DNA of 64,000 nucleotides from Roseicyclus marinus. GTDB taxonomy: Bacteria > Pseudomonadota > Alphaproteobacteria > Rhodobacterales > Rhodobacteraceae. Of the stretch, positions 17,336-25,932 are shown piece by piece. The stretch lies in NCBI RefSeq assembly GCF_030163795.1, contig NZ_JASJOF010000001.1, positions 477,582 through 541,581 of the forward strand, in the 5' to 3' direction. A model generated the notes under the pieces. The model was not told the origin of the DNA. It worked only from the letters and a program-made list of their open reading frames with translations, and made no database searches. Each line of letters opens with the position of its first letter. Position 1 is the first letter of the stretch. Made by a program: the position numbers and the translations under genes.

Positions 17336-17865
17336 CGGCGCGACAGCCAAGCGTCGAGCGACAGCGGCCCCGCGCCCTTGAGCACGAGGACGATCAAGGG
17401 AAAGACCCAGAAGGCGCGGATATCGATCAGCCCGTCGGAATGGCGGTCGAACCATTGGCCGAGCGCCACGCCATGGCCCATCACGTCGACCCATGTCTGC
17501 ACCATGATGAACCCGGTCATCCCCAGCGCGGCCAGCCGGGTGAACAGCCCCACGAGCAGCAGGATCGGCAACAGAAACTCGGCCCAGGTGCCCGCCAGAA
17601 CCACGGCGCGCGCCAGCGGACCCAGCGCCGAGGGGTCATAGCCCACCGCCTCGACCGCGCGGGGCAGGATCTGGAAATAGGCCCCGAGGTCGAGCCGGAA
17701 GAGACCTGTCAGCCCCTCGCCCACCTTGGTCAGGCCCGAGTTCCAGTAATAGAGGAACAGCGCGGCGACGAAGAGGAACCGCGCAAGCGTGGGTAACAGT
17801 GCCGGGGCGACATGCGTTTCGAGGGCACCGAAGATGCGGGAATGGAGCGCGATCAGGCTGTGCAT
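17290..17865 (-). CDS. DoxX-family membrane protein of the bufferin operon (BufD-like)
   Basis: The 191-residue protein has four hydrophobic segments typical of DoxX: LARFLFVAALFLYYWNSGLT, then ARAVVLAGTWAEFLLPILLL, LGMTGFIMVQTWVDVM and AFWVFPLIVLVL. DoxX proteins commonly close DUF692/DUF2063/DUF2282 operons, and here it follows the DUF2063 gene by 23 bases. Its exact role in bufferin function is unknown; quinone or redox chemistry at the inner membrane is a guess. The ATG at 17865 is preceded by GGACCCCCTCCC on the coding strand, so the ribosome site is weak. It overlaps the ArsC-like gene tail to tail. Confidence 0.8.
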   Translation of the reverse strand: MHSLIALHSRIFGALETHVAPALLPTLARFLFVAALFLYYWNSGLTKVGEGLTGLFRLDLGAYFQILPRAVEAVGYDPSALGPLARAVVLAGTWAEFLLPILLLVGLFTRLAALGMTGFIMVQTWVDVMGHGVALGQWFDRHSDGLIDIRAFWVFPLIVLVLKGAGPLSLDAWLSRRQTPSAALTPVSQPR

Positions 17866-17888
17866 GGGAGGGGGTCCTTTCAAGGGCG

Positions 17889-18623
17889 TCAGGCACCCGG
17901 CGTCAGCGCGCCCGAGGTGAACATCAACGTGACCAGCGCCGCGATATCGGCACTCGGGTGAACGGCCAGTGTGCGGGTCATCGCCTCGGCCAGCGTCAGC
18001 CGCCCCTTGAGCGCGCGGGCCAGCGTGATCCCGCCCGGGGGCAAAAGATGCGGAACGGGATCGAACTGCCGGCGGGCGATCAGCACATCCTGCTGCCCGG
18101 CGGGTGGCCGCGGCGCATCGGGGTCTGTGTTGAACCGCCAGATCCCGTGGACCGGATGGCGCGAGGACAGGACCAGCGTGGCGGGCGCAAGCCGGGGCCT
18201 TTGCGCCAGAACCTCGGCCGGGTCCATCCCGCCCGTGTCGAAGGGCGCGGCATCGGCCGCATGGTAGGATTGGCGCAAGCCCAGATCGAGGCGCGCGACA
18301 TCGGGCAGGTAGGCCAGATGCGCCACGGGGCCGAAGCGCGCCAGAAAGCCGGGAAAGGAGGTGCCGTAAAGCGCGAGGCGGGGGTCGGCGGGGGGATTGG
18401 CGCGCAGGTAGACGCCGGCCATCGCCTTGAAGAACGCATCCCCCACCAATTTGCGCACCGTGGGAAAGCCGGTTTCCAGCGCCTCCGTAAGCGACACGGT
18501 GACATTGTTGCGATAGACATCGAAGCGTTTGCCCGCAGGCCCGCCGAAGGGGTTCATCAGCCCCTCGGGCGTGGGGCGGGCGGGATCGAGAAGAGCTGTG
18601 GCAAAGCCTGTCTGACCGGTCAT
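17889..18623 (-). CDS. bufC: DUF2063 protein, putative partner of the MNIO enzyme (BufC)
   Basis: The 244-residue product starts [21 protein letters not shown] and contains the DUF2063 N-terminal pattern [20 protein letters not shown] and [20 protein letters not shown]. In DUF692 clusters this protein is thought to recruit the precursor peptide to the modifying enzyme. The ATG overlaps the stop of the DUF692 gene (ATGA) and has a GGAGG site inside the end of that gene. The adjacency and coupling support a functional pair. Confidence 0.88.
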   Translation of the reverse strand: MTGQTGFATALLDPARPTPEGLMNPFGGPAGKRFDVYRNNVTVSLTEALETGFPTVRKLVGDAFFKAMAGVYLRANPPADPRLALYGTSFPGFLARFGPVAHLAYLPDVARLDLGLRQSYHAADAAPFDTGGMDPAEVLAQRPRLAPATLVLSSRHPVHGIWRFNTDPDAPRPPAGQQDVLIARRQFDPVPHLLPPGGITLARALKGRLTLAEAMTRTLAVHPSADIAALVTLMFTSGALTPGA

Positions 18624-19480
18624 CTTGCAGCCTCCACCGGGGTCAGGATCGCGGCGGCGCGGGCAGCCTCGGCCAACAGTTCGGGCAGGGGCGGAACGTC
18701 GTTGTCCCATTCGATCAAGGTCGGTCGCGGGCCAGTGCGCGCGATGGTGTGGGCGTAGAGCGTCCAGACCGGATCGATCACGGCGCGGCCGTGGCTGTCG
18801 ATCAGGAGCGGGCGTCCGTGATCATCGGTATCTTCGTCATGACCACCGAGGTGGATTTCGCCCACGGCATCAAGCGGGAAGGCATCGACATAGGCGCGTG
18901 CATCCCACCCCTGGTTGGTGGCGGAGACGAAGACGTTGTTGACGTCAAGGAGGAGCCCGCAGCCGGTGCGCCGGGCGATTTCGGACAGGAAGCTTACCTC
19001 GTCCATCTCGCTCTCGGCAAAGGCGAGGTAGGTGGACGGGTTTTCAAGCAGCATCCGGCGGCCCAGCACCTCCTGCACGCGGTCGATATGATCGCAAACA
19101 CGGGCAAGCGTCGCGTCCGTATAGGGCAGCGGCAGCAGATCGTTCAAAAAGCCTGTTTCATGCGTCGACCAGGCAAGATGTTCGGAGAAACTGGCGGGTT
19201 CCAACCAGTCGCACAGGTGGCGTAGGCGCGAGAGGTGGTCGGCGTCGAGGGGCGCTTCGCCGCCGATCGACAGGCCCACGCCATGGACCGAAATCGGAAA
19301 CCGCTCTGCCAGTGCGCGCAACTGCGCCAAGGGGCGGCCGCCCGCGCCCATGTAATTCTCGGCATGGATTTCGAGCCATGCGACGGGGCCGGGATCGGCC
19401 ATCAACCCGGTGAAATGCTGTGCCTTGTAACCGATACCGGCGGCAGCGGGCAGGGCGCGGGGCGCGGATGAGTCAAGCAT
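18620..19480 (-). CDS. bufB: DUF692 multinuclear non-heme iron oxidase (BufB)
   Basis: The 286-residue TIM-barrel protein belongs to DUF692 (MNIO), whose members use two or three iron ions to convert cysteines in a precursor peptide into heterocycles. Visible motifs are [11 protein letters not shown] (residues about 36-45), [16 protein letters not shown] (64-79), [18 protein letters not shown] and [11 protein letters not shown], which carry the His, Glu, Asp and Asn metal ligands. The gene lies between the DUF2282 precursor gene and bufC, the standard arrangement. A strong hairpin separates it from bufA. Confidence 0.92.
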   Translation of the reverse strand: MLDSSAPRALPAAAGIGYKAQHFTGLMADPGPVAWLEIHAENYMGAGGRPLAQLRALAERFPISVHGVGLSIGGEAPLDADHLSRLRHLCDWLEPASFSEHLAWSTHETGFLNDLLPLPYTDATLARVCDHIDRVQEVLGRRMLLENPSTYLAFAESEMDEVSFLSEIARRTGCGLLLDVNNVFVSATNQGWDARAYVDAFPLDAVGEIHLGGHDEDTDDHGRPLLIDSHGRAVIDPVWTLYAHTIARTGPRPTLIEWDNDVPPLPELLAEAARAAAILTPVEAAR

Positions 19481-19504
19481 GGTGGGCCTTGCGTCGGATG
19501 GAAA

Positions 19505-19532
19505 GGATCCCGCGGTTCGGCCCGCGGGATCC
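19505..19532 (-). terminator. intercistronic hairpin between bufA and bufB (attenuator or mRNA-stability element)
   Basis: GGATCCCGCGG and CCGCGGGATCC form a perfect 11-bp stem with a 6-base loop, followed on the minus strand by TTTCC. It lies 13 bases after the bufA stop and 24 bases before the bufB start. Such an element would let the precursor mRNA be more abundant than the enzyme mRNA. Confidence 0.7.
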
Positions 19533-19545
19533 AGGGATTGCCAAG

Positions 19546-19836
19546 TTATGCCGGCAGGTCGCGGTCAAGCGGCTCGAGCGAGCCCATGCGGCCGCCGTCC
19601 TTTTCCATGGTCACGCAGGTGCCGGCGGCCACGAAGGTCCAGGCATTGCCCTGGTAATCGACGGTCGAGGTGCCGGCGCAGGTCGTGCCGGGGCCAGCGG
19701 CGCAATCGTTCTCACCCGCAAGCGAGATGCCGTAGCATTTTTCCTGCTCCTGAGCCTGGACTTCGGTCACGCCGGCGGCGGTGACGGCGGCGGTGACAGC
19801 ACCCAAGAGGGCGAAGGATTTGGTGGCGATGGTCAT
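19546..19836 (-). CDS. bufA: bufferin-type RiPP precursor, DUF2282 family (BufA1-like)
   Basis: The 96-residue product [20 protein letters not shown] has a Sec-type signal ending VQAQEQ, then a core with four cysteines: [10 protein letters not shown] (Cys34), NDCAAG (Cys45), TTCAGTS (Cys53) and AGTCVTM (Cys74). This is the DUF2282 signature. Family precursors described in Caulobacter (bufferins) have cysteines converted by an MNIO enzyme and bind copper in the periplasm. The three following genes supply the enzyme, its partner and a DoxX protein. The start follows a GGGAG site. Confidence 0.9.
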   Translation of the reverse strand: MTIATKSFALLGAVTAAVTAAGVTEVQAQEQEKCYGISLAGENDCAAGPGTTCAGTSTVDYQGNAWTFVAAGTCVTMEKDGGRMGSLEPLDRDLPA

Positions 19837-19856
19837 GGTCGAAAGAGCTCCCGATG

Positions 19857-19882
19857 TTCGGTTTACTTGTGATTGCGTTACG
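19857..19882 (-). promoter_or_regulatory. possible ECF-sigma promoter of the buf operon
   Basis: On the minus strand GTAACG is followed 15 bases later by CGAACATC, about 20 bases before the bufA start. This resembles the GTAACC-N16-CGAA motif that I recall for the Caulobacter sigma-F factor controlling bufferin genes. The sigma factor gene itself is not in the window. The rest of the roughly 297-base gap up to the MFS gene shows no gene. Confidence 0.4.
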
Positions 19883-20133
19883 ACCGCCGGTTGTCTGGCG
19901 GGCAAGTTGACCTTGCGTCGAACTTTCGATCACGTGCCAATCACGGGCGTGTTTCCCACGCAGCCGTGAGAAGGCGCGAGACCTGCGTGAGCAGAGCGCC
20001 GTTTAAAAAATCAATGAAAACAATGCCCCAAGAGCCGGTTGAACCCGGTTGAGCGCAGTCTTTTCACGTCATGCACGGAACAAAGCGTGGGATTGTTTCA
20101 AGCGATGGCCCCGGCTGGCACATCGCGGGGCGT

Positions 20134-21264
20134 TCAGGTGATGCGCCGTGCGAGCGCCGGAAAGGCGAGCATCAGGAGACCAAGGCAGACAAAGGCCATG
20201 GCAAGGCTGCTGACCTCGGCCATGAATCCCACCATCGCGGGTCCAAGCAAGATGCCCGCGTAACCCGTGGTGGTGACGGCGGCGACGGCAAGGCCCGGGG
20301 CCATGCCCGGTTGCCGCGCGGCAAGGCTGAAGAGCACGGGCACCAAGTTGGCGCAGCCCAGCCCGATCAGGACAAAGCCCAGCATCGCCACCCCGATCAG
20401 GCCCGGCATGAGCGTCAGGGCGATGCCCGCGATGGCCGTCAGCCCGCCGAGGAACAGAACCAGACGCTGGCCAAGCCGCGCCACGATCCGGTCGCCGGTC
20501 AACCGCGCGACCGTCATGGCGACCGAGAACAGCATGTACCCCAGCCCCGCGCCCGCAGGCTCCATCAGGTCGCGGGCCACGATCAGGAGCGCGCCCCAAT
20601 CCAGCACCGCCCCCTCGACAAGGAAGGTGATCGCCGCCAGCGCAGCCAAGACAAGGACCGGGCCGCGCGGCAGCGCGAGTTTCGGTGGTTCGCCCGCGGC
20701 GCGGCGCATGAACCGCGGCGTGGCCACGGCCATCATCGCCAGCGCCAACAGGCTGGCCGAGATCGCCGCGACAAGCGGTGTCACCCCGATCCAGAGCATC
20801 GCCGTGACGCCCCCCGCACCAAGGATGCCGCCCACGCTCCACATCGCGTGAAAGCCCGACATCAGCGGACGTCCGGCGCGGCTTTCGACCTCGGCGGCAT
20901 GGACGTTCATCGCCACATCGATCGTGCCGAGCGCCGCGCCGAAAACGGCCAGCGCAAGGGCGAGCAGCGTGACAGTGGGGGCGAGGACCAAGAGCGGCAG
21001 CAGGGCCACCAGCCCGTAGCCGCCCAACAGGATCATGGGCCGCGCGCCCGTCCGCGCGCTCAGATACCCCGTCAGGGGCATCGCCACGATGGAGCCCAGC
21101 CCGAGGCACAGGAGCAGGAGGCCGAAAACCCCCTCGGTCGCGCCGACCTGCGCTTTGGCAAAGGGGATGAGCGGGGCCCAGGCGGCCATGACGAAGCCCG
21201 CCGCCAGAAAGGCCAGCCGCGTGGCCAGTGCCGCGCGGGGCAGGGGGGTGGTGTAGGCGGTCAT
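20134..21264 (-). CDS. MFS transporter
   Basis: The 376-residue protein has about twelve hydrophobic segments, starting RLAFLAAGFVMAAWAPLIPF. The first cytoplasmic loop GYLSARTGARPMILLGGYGL matches the major facilitator G-x-x-x-D/R-x-x-G-x-R/K pattern in degenerate form, and LTGDRIVARLGQRLVL is the equivalent loop in the second half. The subfamily and substrate cannot be told; it resembles YbjJ-like transporters. It is oriented like the buf operon but lies upstream of the buf promoter. Confidence 0.85.
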   Translation of the reverse strand: MTAYTTPLPRAALATRLAFLAAGFVMAAWAPLIPFAKAQVGATEGVFGLLLLCLGLGSIVAMPLTGYLSARTGARPMILLGGYGLVALLPLLVLAPTVTLLALALAVFGAALGTIDVAMNVHAAEVESRAGRPLMSGFHAMWSVGGILGAGGVTAMLWIGVTPLVAAISASLLALAMMAVATPRFMRRAAGEPPKLALPRGPVLVLAALAAITFLVEGAVLDWGALLIVARDLMEPAGAGLGYMLFSVAMTVARLTGDRIVARLGQRLVLFLGGLTAIAGIALTLMPGLIGVAMLGFVLIGLGCANLVPVLFSLAARQPGMAPGLAVAAVTTTGYAGILLGPAMVGFMAEVSSLAMAFVCLGLLMLAFPALARRIT

Positions 21265-21301
21265 GGGGATGGCTTTCGTGCTGGCTTGCGGAACCCGCGC
21301 C

Positions 21302-21982
21302 TCAGTCGAAGCTTTCGCCGGGATCGACGCCCCAAAGGCCGTTGACCTCGACCCAGCCGCGAAAGCCCGCGACTTCCATCTCGCACCAATCGCCGTGGCA
21401 TTCGCGCAAGCTGCCGATCACGCCGCGCTCGGCCTCGGCCCGGATCATCGAACCGGTGTCGGGCCGCTGGTAGAGCGGCAGCCGCGCGGCCTCGACGATG
21501 GCGGTACGCTCGCCCGAGAGCAGCGTGTAATGGACCCAGCCACCGACCCCGTCCCGGTCGACCACGCGGCGCCAATGGCCATGTTCGGCCACGACCATCA
21601 CGGGCATGTCGCGCCGTTGGAACACCCAGTCGATGCGGTGGCTGCGCGACGGGCCACGCCGGGCATTCGCCTCGGCCGCCTTGATCGAGACATAGCGCGG
21701 GATCGGAAAGCCCGTGACAGCACCTACCGTCGGATCGCGGGGCAGGGCAGTGTCAGCGGTGTCGGCCGCGGCGAGCGTCAGCGCGGTTTCAAGGGCGGGC
21801 GCGGTGCCGGTTTCGGGGGCAGGTACCGCGCTTTGCGGCATGGCCGTCGCTGTGGCCGTCAGGCTGATGGGGCGCGGAACCGGGGCGGTGCGGGGAACCT
21901 CGGCCAGCGCGGCTCCGCCGATCCCGAGGATCACGGCCATCGCTGCGGCCCGAAGGCCACGCCTCATCACGGTCTTGCGCAT
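21302..21982 (-). CDS. exported SH3-domain protein
   Basis: The 227-residue product begins MRKTVMRRGLRAAAMAVILG and has a signal peptide ending ALAEVP. After a low-complexity Thr/Ala/Pro stretch come two bacterial SH3-type repeats: YVSIKAAEANARRGPSRSHR with VVAEHGHWRRVVDRDGVGGW, then LPLYQRPDTGSMIRAEAERG with CHGDWCEMEVAGFRGWVEVN. This matches the DUF1058/SH3_4 group of periplasmic proteins that bind wall or protein partners. The start could also be the ATG at 21967. It diverges from the dehydrogenase gene. Confidence 0.85.
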   Translation of the reverse strand: MRKTVMRRGLRAAAMAVILGIGGAALAEVPRTAPVPRPISLTATATAMPQSAVPAPETGTAPALETALTLAAADTADTALPRDPTVGAVTGFPIPRYVSIKAAEANARRGPSRSHRIDWVFQRRDMPVMVVAEHGHWRRVVDRDGVGGWVHYTLLSGERTAIVEAARLPLYQRPDTGSMIRAEAERGVIGSLRECHGDWCEMEVAGFRGWVEVNGLWGVDPGESFD

Positions 21983-22183
21983 CCCGCCTGTCCTGCCCTT
22001 GCCTTGCCCGGGCTGCCGCCCGGTCTGTCTGCCCGTTCGCCGCCCCTTGTCGTTCGGGGCGTGCTTTTTCCGGTGCGTTGGATCGCCAGATCCGGGGCTG
22101 CGGCGGCCCTGCCGCTTGCGCCTCCGGTTCGGACCTGAGAGTGTCACGTCAGACGCGCGAATGCCAGAAAAGGGAAGGGTCCG

Positions 22184-23170
22184 ATGCCAGCTCAGCGCTT
22201 GAGTGTTGTCGTGACGCGACGGTTGCCCGAGATCGTCGAGACGCGGATGACCGAATTGTTCGATGTCCGCCTGCGCGAGGATGACGCGCCGATGTCACGC
22301 GCCGATCTTGTCGCGGCGATGACCCAGGCCGATGTGGTGGTGCCCTGCATCGCCGACCGGATCGACGGGGCGATGCTGGCGCAGGCGGGCGATCGGTTGA
22401 AACTAATCGCGAATTATGGCGCGGGCGTTGACCATATCGACGTCGCGACCGCGCGCCAGCGCGGCATCCTTGTCTCGAATACGCCGGGCGTGATGACAGA
22501 CGACACTGCCGACATGGCGATGGCGCTGATCCTTGCCGTGCTGCGCCGCCTGCCCGAGGGGATGGCTGTGATGCAATCGGGCAATTGGGACGGTTGGGCC
22601 CCCACCGCCTTCATGGGTGGGCGCGTCACGGGCAAGCGGTTGGGTATCCTGGGCATGGGGCGGATCGGTCAGGCGGTGGCGCGGCGCGCCCATGCCTTCG
22701 GGATGCAGGTGCATTACCACAACCGCCGCCGCGTCCATCCCGACACCGAGGCCGCGTTGGAGGCGACCTATTGGGAAAGCCTCGACCAGATGATTTCCCG
22801 GATGGACGTGATCAGCGTGAACTGCCCGCACACGCCCTCCACCTTTCACCTGATGAACGCCCGCAGGCTCAAGCTGATGAAGCCGCAGGCGGTGATCGTG
22901 AACACCTCCCGCGGCGAGGTGATCGACGAGAATGCGCTGACGCGGATGCTGCGCGCGGGCGAGATCGCGGGGGCGGGGCTCGACGTGTTCGAAAAGGGCC
23001 GCGAGGTGAACCCCCGCCTGCGCGAATTGCCCAACGTGGTCTTGCTGCCGCATATGGGTTCGGCCACGCGGGAGGGGCGGATCGAGATGGGCGAAAAGGT
23101 CATCATCAACATCAAGACCTTCGCCGATGGGCACCGGCCGCCGGATCTGGTCGTGCCGAGCATGTTGTGA
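22184..23170 (+). CDS. D-isomer specific 2-hydroxyacid dehydrogenase (glyoxylate/hydroxypyruvate reductase-like)
   Basis: The 328-residue enzyme has the two-domain fold of the family. The NAD(P) motif is KRLGILGMGRIGQAVARRAH, and the catalytic residues sit in NTSRGEVIDENAL (Arg), LDVFEKG (Glu) and LLPHMGSATREGR (His). It reduces 2-keto acids such as glyoxylate or hydroxypyruvate using NAD(P)H. The substrate is inferred from resemblance to glyoxylate reductases. The stop codon overlaps the next gene's ATG by one base. Confidence 0.9.
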   Translation: MPAQRLSVVVTRRLPEIVETRMTELFDVRLREDDAPMSRADLVAAMTQADVVVPCIADRIDGAMLAQAGDRLKLIANYGAGVDHIDVATARQRGILVSNTPGVMTDDTADMAMALILAVLRRLPEGMAVMQSGNWDGWAPTAFMGGRVTGKRLGILGMGRIGQAVARRAHAFGMQVHYHNRRRVHPDTEAALEATYWESLDQMISRMDVISVNCPHTPSTFHLMNARRLKLMKPQAVIVNTSRGEVIDENALTRMLRAGEIAGAGLDVFEKGREVNPRLRELPNVVLLPHMGSATREGRIEMGEKVIINIKTFADGHRPPDLVVPSML

Positions 23171-24057
23171 TGCGTCGGGGCGCGCTGATCGGTCTACTGG
23201 GACTTCTGTCTCTTGCCGTCGGCCTCTGGGAACTGTCGGGGCGGGGGCCGATCAACCCGGCACTGGCCCCCGCAAGCGCCGCCGCCGAGGACATCGCCGC
23301 AACCACGGCGGGGGTCTATGTCTCGCTCAGGATCATCAACGCGGCGCTTTCGACCGCGCAGGAGATCGAGGTCGGTGCCTCGGTCGGCGCGCAGGCAACC
23401 GTGCAACCCCTGAAGGTGCTGGAGCCGGTCGACGATACGGTGGAACGGGTCGCGGGCGTGGTTTTTGCCGTCGCGGTGGGCGCGGCCCTTGCCACGGTCG
23501 GTTTTGCGCCCGTCGCGGCGCTGGGCCTCTGCCTCTTCGGGGTCGGGGCGCTGTTCCGCGCGGTGGATGACCTGCTGCCCGTCATCGACGGCCTGCGTGT
23601 GTCCTCGGCCTATGCCATGCGGCTGGGCGCGGTGCTGGCCATTGTCGTGCCCCTTGGCTTTGCCGGTGGCGTGGCCATGGGCGAGCGGATCACGGCGCCG
23701 CAATGGGAGGCGGCGATTGCCGCGCTGGATGCCGTGACGACGGAGGCGCGGGTGCTGACCGGCGCTGGCGAGGAGATGCCCGCCGGGGGGACGTCTGTGC
23801 CCATAACGGCGGCGGATGCCGGGCTTTTCGCGCGGTTGGGCGCGCAGTTGCAGGCGGCCGGTGATGGCATGGGCGAGGCGGTGGCGGCCGTCGGCCGCTA
23901 CCGCGAGGCAGCCGTGGTGCTGATGTCGCAGGCCGACGAGCTGTTCCGAGCCTCGCTGACCATCATCGGGATCTTTGCGCTGCGCACCTTGGTGTTGCCC
24001 GCGCTGCTGTTGTGGGGCGCGCTGGCGCTGATGCGCCGAAGCGCGGGCGCGGGCTAG
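23170..24057 (+). CDS. membrane protein of unknown function
   Basis: The 295-residue product starts MRRGALIGLLGLLSLAVGLW and has an N-terminal membrane helix. Further hydrophobic segments include VFAVAVGAALATVGFAPVAA, AVLAIVVPLGFAGGVAMGER and a C-terminal LTIIGIFALRTLVLPALLLW. Between them are soluble helical stretches. I do not recognise the family. It is translationally coupled to the 2-hydroxyacid dehydrogenase (TGATG), which suggests a shared function or regulation. Confidence 0.7.
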   Translation: MRRGALIGLLGLLSLAVGLWELSGRGPINPALAPASAAAEDIAATTAGVYVSLRIINAALSTAQEIEVGASVGAQATVQPLKVLEPVDDTVERVAGVVFAVAVGAALATVGFAPVAALGLCLFGVGALFRAVDDLLPVIDGLRVSSAYAMRLGAVLAIVVPLGFAGGVAMGERITAPQWEAAIAALDAVTTEARVLTGAGEEMPAGGTSVPITAADAGLFARLGAQLQAAGDGMGEAVAAVGRYREAAVVLMSQADELFRASLTIIGIFALRTLVLPALLLWGALALMRRSAGAG

Positions 24058-24302
24058 ACACTGCCCCCGCCCGGAACAGCCGCGCCAGCGGCCCGGGCAG
24101 CGGATGGCCGCCCGCCGGCCAGCCGCTTTGGTGACGCCAGCGCGCGGATCGCGGTCGTCCGGATGTGGCACGATAAAGGGAAGACCCCGGATGGTGCAGC
24201 GGCAGTCCGCGGCCACCCGCTGCCCTCCGGCGTTCCGGTTCGCGGATTTCGTCCACCCCCACCCCTTGCCACCACCCCTTCGCCCATGCCACCCCTCCGC
24301 CC

Positions 24303-25385
24303 ATGACGCATGACTTCCTCATCATCGGCGGTGGCATCGCTGGGCTGTCCGCAGGCGCGCATCTGGCAGAGCTGGGCAATGTCTTGTTGCTCGAGGCAGA
24401 ACCCGCGCTGGCCTATCATGCCTCGGGCCGGTCGGCGGCGCTTTACGAGGCGCAATATGGCAAGCCCACGACCATCGCGCTCAATCTCGCCTCCCGCACC
24501 GATCACGAGACCATCGACGGCGGTGTCCTCAGCCCCCGTGGCCTGATGCTTCTGGCCGGTCCGGACGAGGAGGAGGTTTTCGCCCATGACGCAGGCCAGA
24601 TGGGTCTCGACATCATCACCCCGGAGGAGGCGGCGGCGCGTGTTCCGGCGCTGAACCCGCAGGCCATCACGGGTGCCGCCGTCCATGACGACGCTTGGGA
24701 CATCGACACCGACCGCCTGATCCAGCATTTCGCACGGGCCATTCGCAGCTATGGTGGTCGGGTGCAGACCTCGGCCGCCGTCACCGCCATCGCCCGCACC
24801 GCCCATGGCTGGCAGGTGACCGCCGCGGGCGAAACGCACGAGGCCCGCATCCTGGTGAACGCGGCGGGCGCATGGGCTGACGCCATTGCCGCCATGGCCG
24901 GGGTCGCGCCCATCGGATTGACCCCGCTCCGCCGGTCGGTCGCGCGCATCCCCGCGCCGGGCGGGCATGACGTATCCCGCTGGCCCATGCTTCTGGGCGC
25001 GGGCGAGCGCTGGTACGCCAAGCCGGACGCGGGGCAGATCATCGTCTCCCCCGCCGAGGAAGATCCCGTCGATGCCCCCCACGACGCATGGCCCGAGGAT
25101 CTGCGCCTCGCCGAAGGGATCGCGCGCTACCAGCATTTCGTGACCGACGAGGTGACGCGCCTGACCGCAAGCTGGGCGGGTTTGCGGACCTTTGCCCCTG
25201 ACCGGACGTTGGTTCTGGGTCCCGATCCCGATACGCCCGGTTTCGTCTGGGTGGCGGGGCAGGGCGGCTACGGGTTTCAGACCGCGCCTGCCGCCGCACG
25301 GCTGGTGGCTGATCTGGTCGCGGGGCGCGCGCCTGTCCTCGACCCCCGAACTGTCGCGGCCCTCTCGCCGGCGCGCTTCCGCTGA
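24303..25385 (+). CDS. FAD-dependent D-amino-acid/D-arginine dehydrogenase-like oxidoreductase
   Basis: The 360-residue flavoprotein of the DAO family starts MTHDFLIIGGGIAGLSAGAH, the dinucleotide-binding GxGxxG. AYHASGRSAALYEAQYG closely resembles the region of D-arginine dehydrogenase (DauA) that carries the active-site His and Tyr. It ends with GFVWVAGQGGYGFQTAPAAA, the second FAD contact. It would deaminate D-amino acids to keto acids. DauA-like is the best guess. The 245 bases upstream show no gene. Confidence 0.8.
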   Translation: MTHDFLIIGGGIAGLSAGAHLAELGNVLLLEAEPALAYHASGRSAALYEAQYGKPTTIALNLASRTDHETIDGGVLSPRGLMLLAGPDEEEVFAHDAGQMGLDIITPEEAAARVPALNPQAITGAAVHDDAWDIDTDRLIQHFARAIRSYGGRVQTSAAVTAIARTAHGWQVTAAGETHEARILVNAAGAWADAIAAMAGVAPIGLTPLRRSVARIPAPGGHDVSRWPMLLGAGERWYAKPDAGQIIVSPAEEDPVDAPHDAWPEDLRLAEGIARYQHFVTDEVTRLTASWAGLRTFAPDRTLVLGPDPDTPGFVWVAGQGGYGFQTAPAAARLVADLVAGRAPVLDPRTVAALSPARFR

Positions 25386-25464
25386 GGTCGGGGAAACCCC
25401 CGGTTTCCCCCGCCGTCCGAACGGCCTAGACTGCCGCGTGTCCCTGACCCGGAAGGAAGACGCC

Positions 25465-25932
25465 ATGACCCCCCTTCGCGCCTCGATCCTTGTTGCAACG
25501 GGCCTCGGCCTCGCCGCGCTGCCCGCCGCCGCGCAATCCCGGTTGGATCGGATGCAGGCCGTGTCCGAACGGGCCAATGCCCTGATGAACGAGGCGATGA
25601 TCATCGAGATCCCCGCGCTGGAGGGCAACATGCCCGATCCGGCCTGGGACGAGCCGATGCGCACCGCTTATGCCTGCATCCTTGATGGCTATGTCGCCGC
25701 CAGCAGCGAAGGCGCCGTCGACGGGATGCTCGACCGCATGGAAGCCCTGCTCGAAACCGCCACGGTCGACTCGATCCTGACCGGCGAGATGGGCGATGAT
25801 GCCATGCTGCCCGAGGGTGTCGACGAGGCCGAGGCGCAGGCCGTCCTGTCGGGTTGCGGGCTGATGGAACTGATGATGACGCGGATGGCCGAAAGCGGGG
25901 CCATGGGCGTCATGATGCAGCAATCGCAGTGA
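25465..25932 (+). CDS. secreted hypothetical protein
   Basis: The 155-residue product starts MTPLRASILVATGLGLAALP with a signal peptide ending PAAAQSR. The mature part is helical and acidic, very rich in Met and Glu, with one Cys in AYACILDGY and one in LSGCGLMELM, which could form a disulfide. It ends MGVMMQQSQ. I do not recognise the family. GGAAGGAAG lies before the start. The stop overlaps the GTG of the next gene. Confidence 0.75.
   Translation: MTPLRASILVATGLGLAALPAAAQSRLDRMQAVSERANALMNEAMIIEIPALEGNMPDPAWDEPMRTAYACILDGYVAASSEGAVDGMLDRMEALLETATVDSILTGEMGDDAMLPEGVDEAEAQAVLSGCGLMELMMTRMAESGAMGVMMQQSQ

Noticed and set aside
22585..23169. Open frame joining the unknown membrane protein to upstream sequence as a 490-residue fusion
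   Set aside because: The upstream part is an out-of-frame reading of the 2-hydroxyacid dehydrogenase; the real start is the ATG at 23170.
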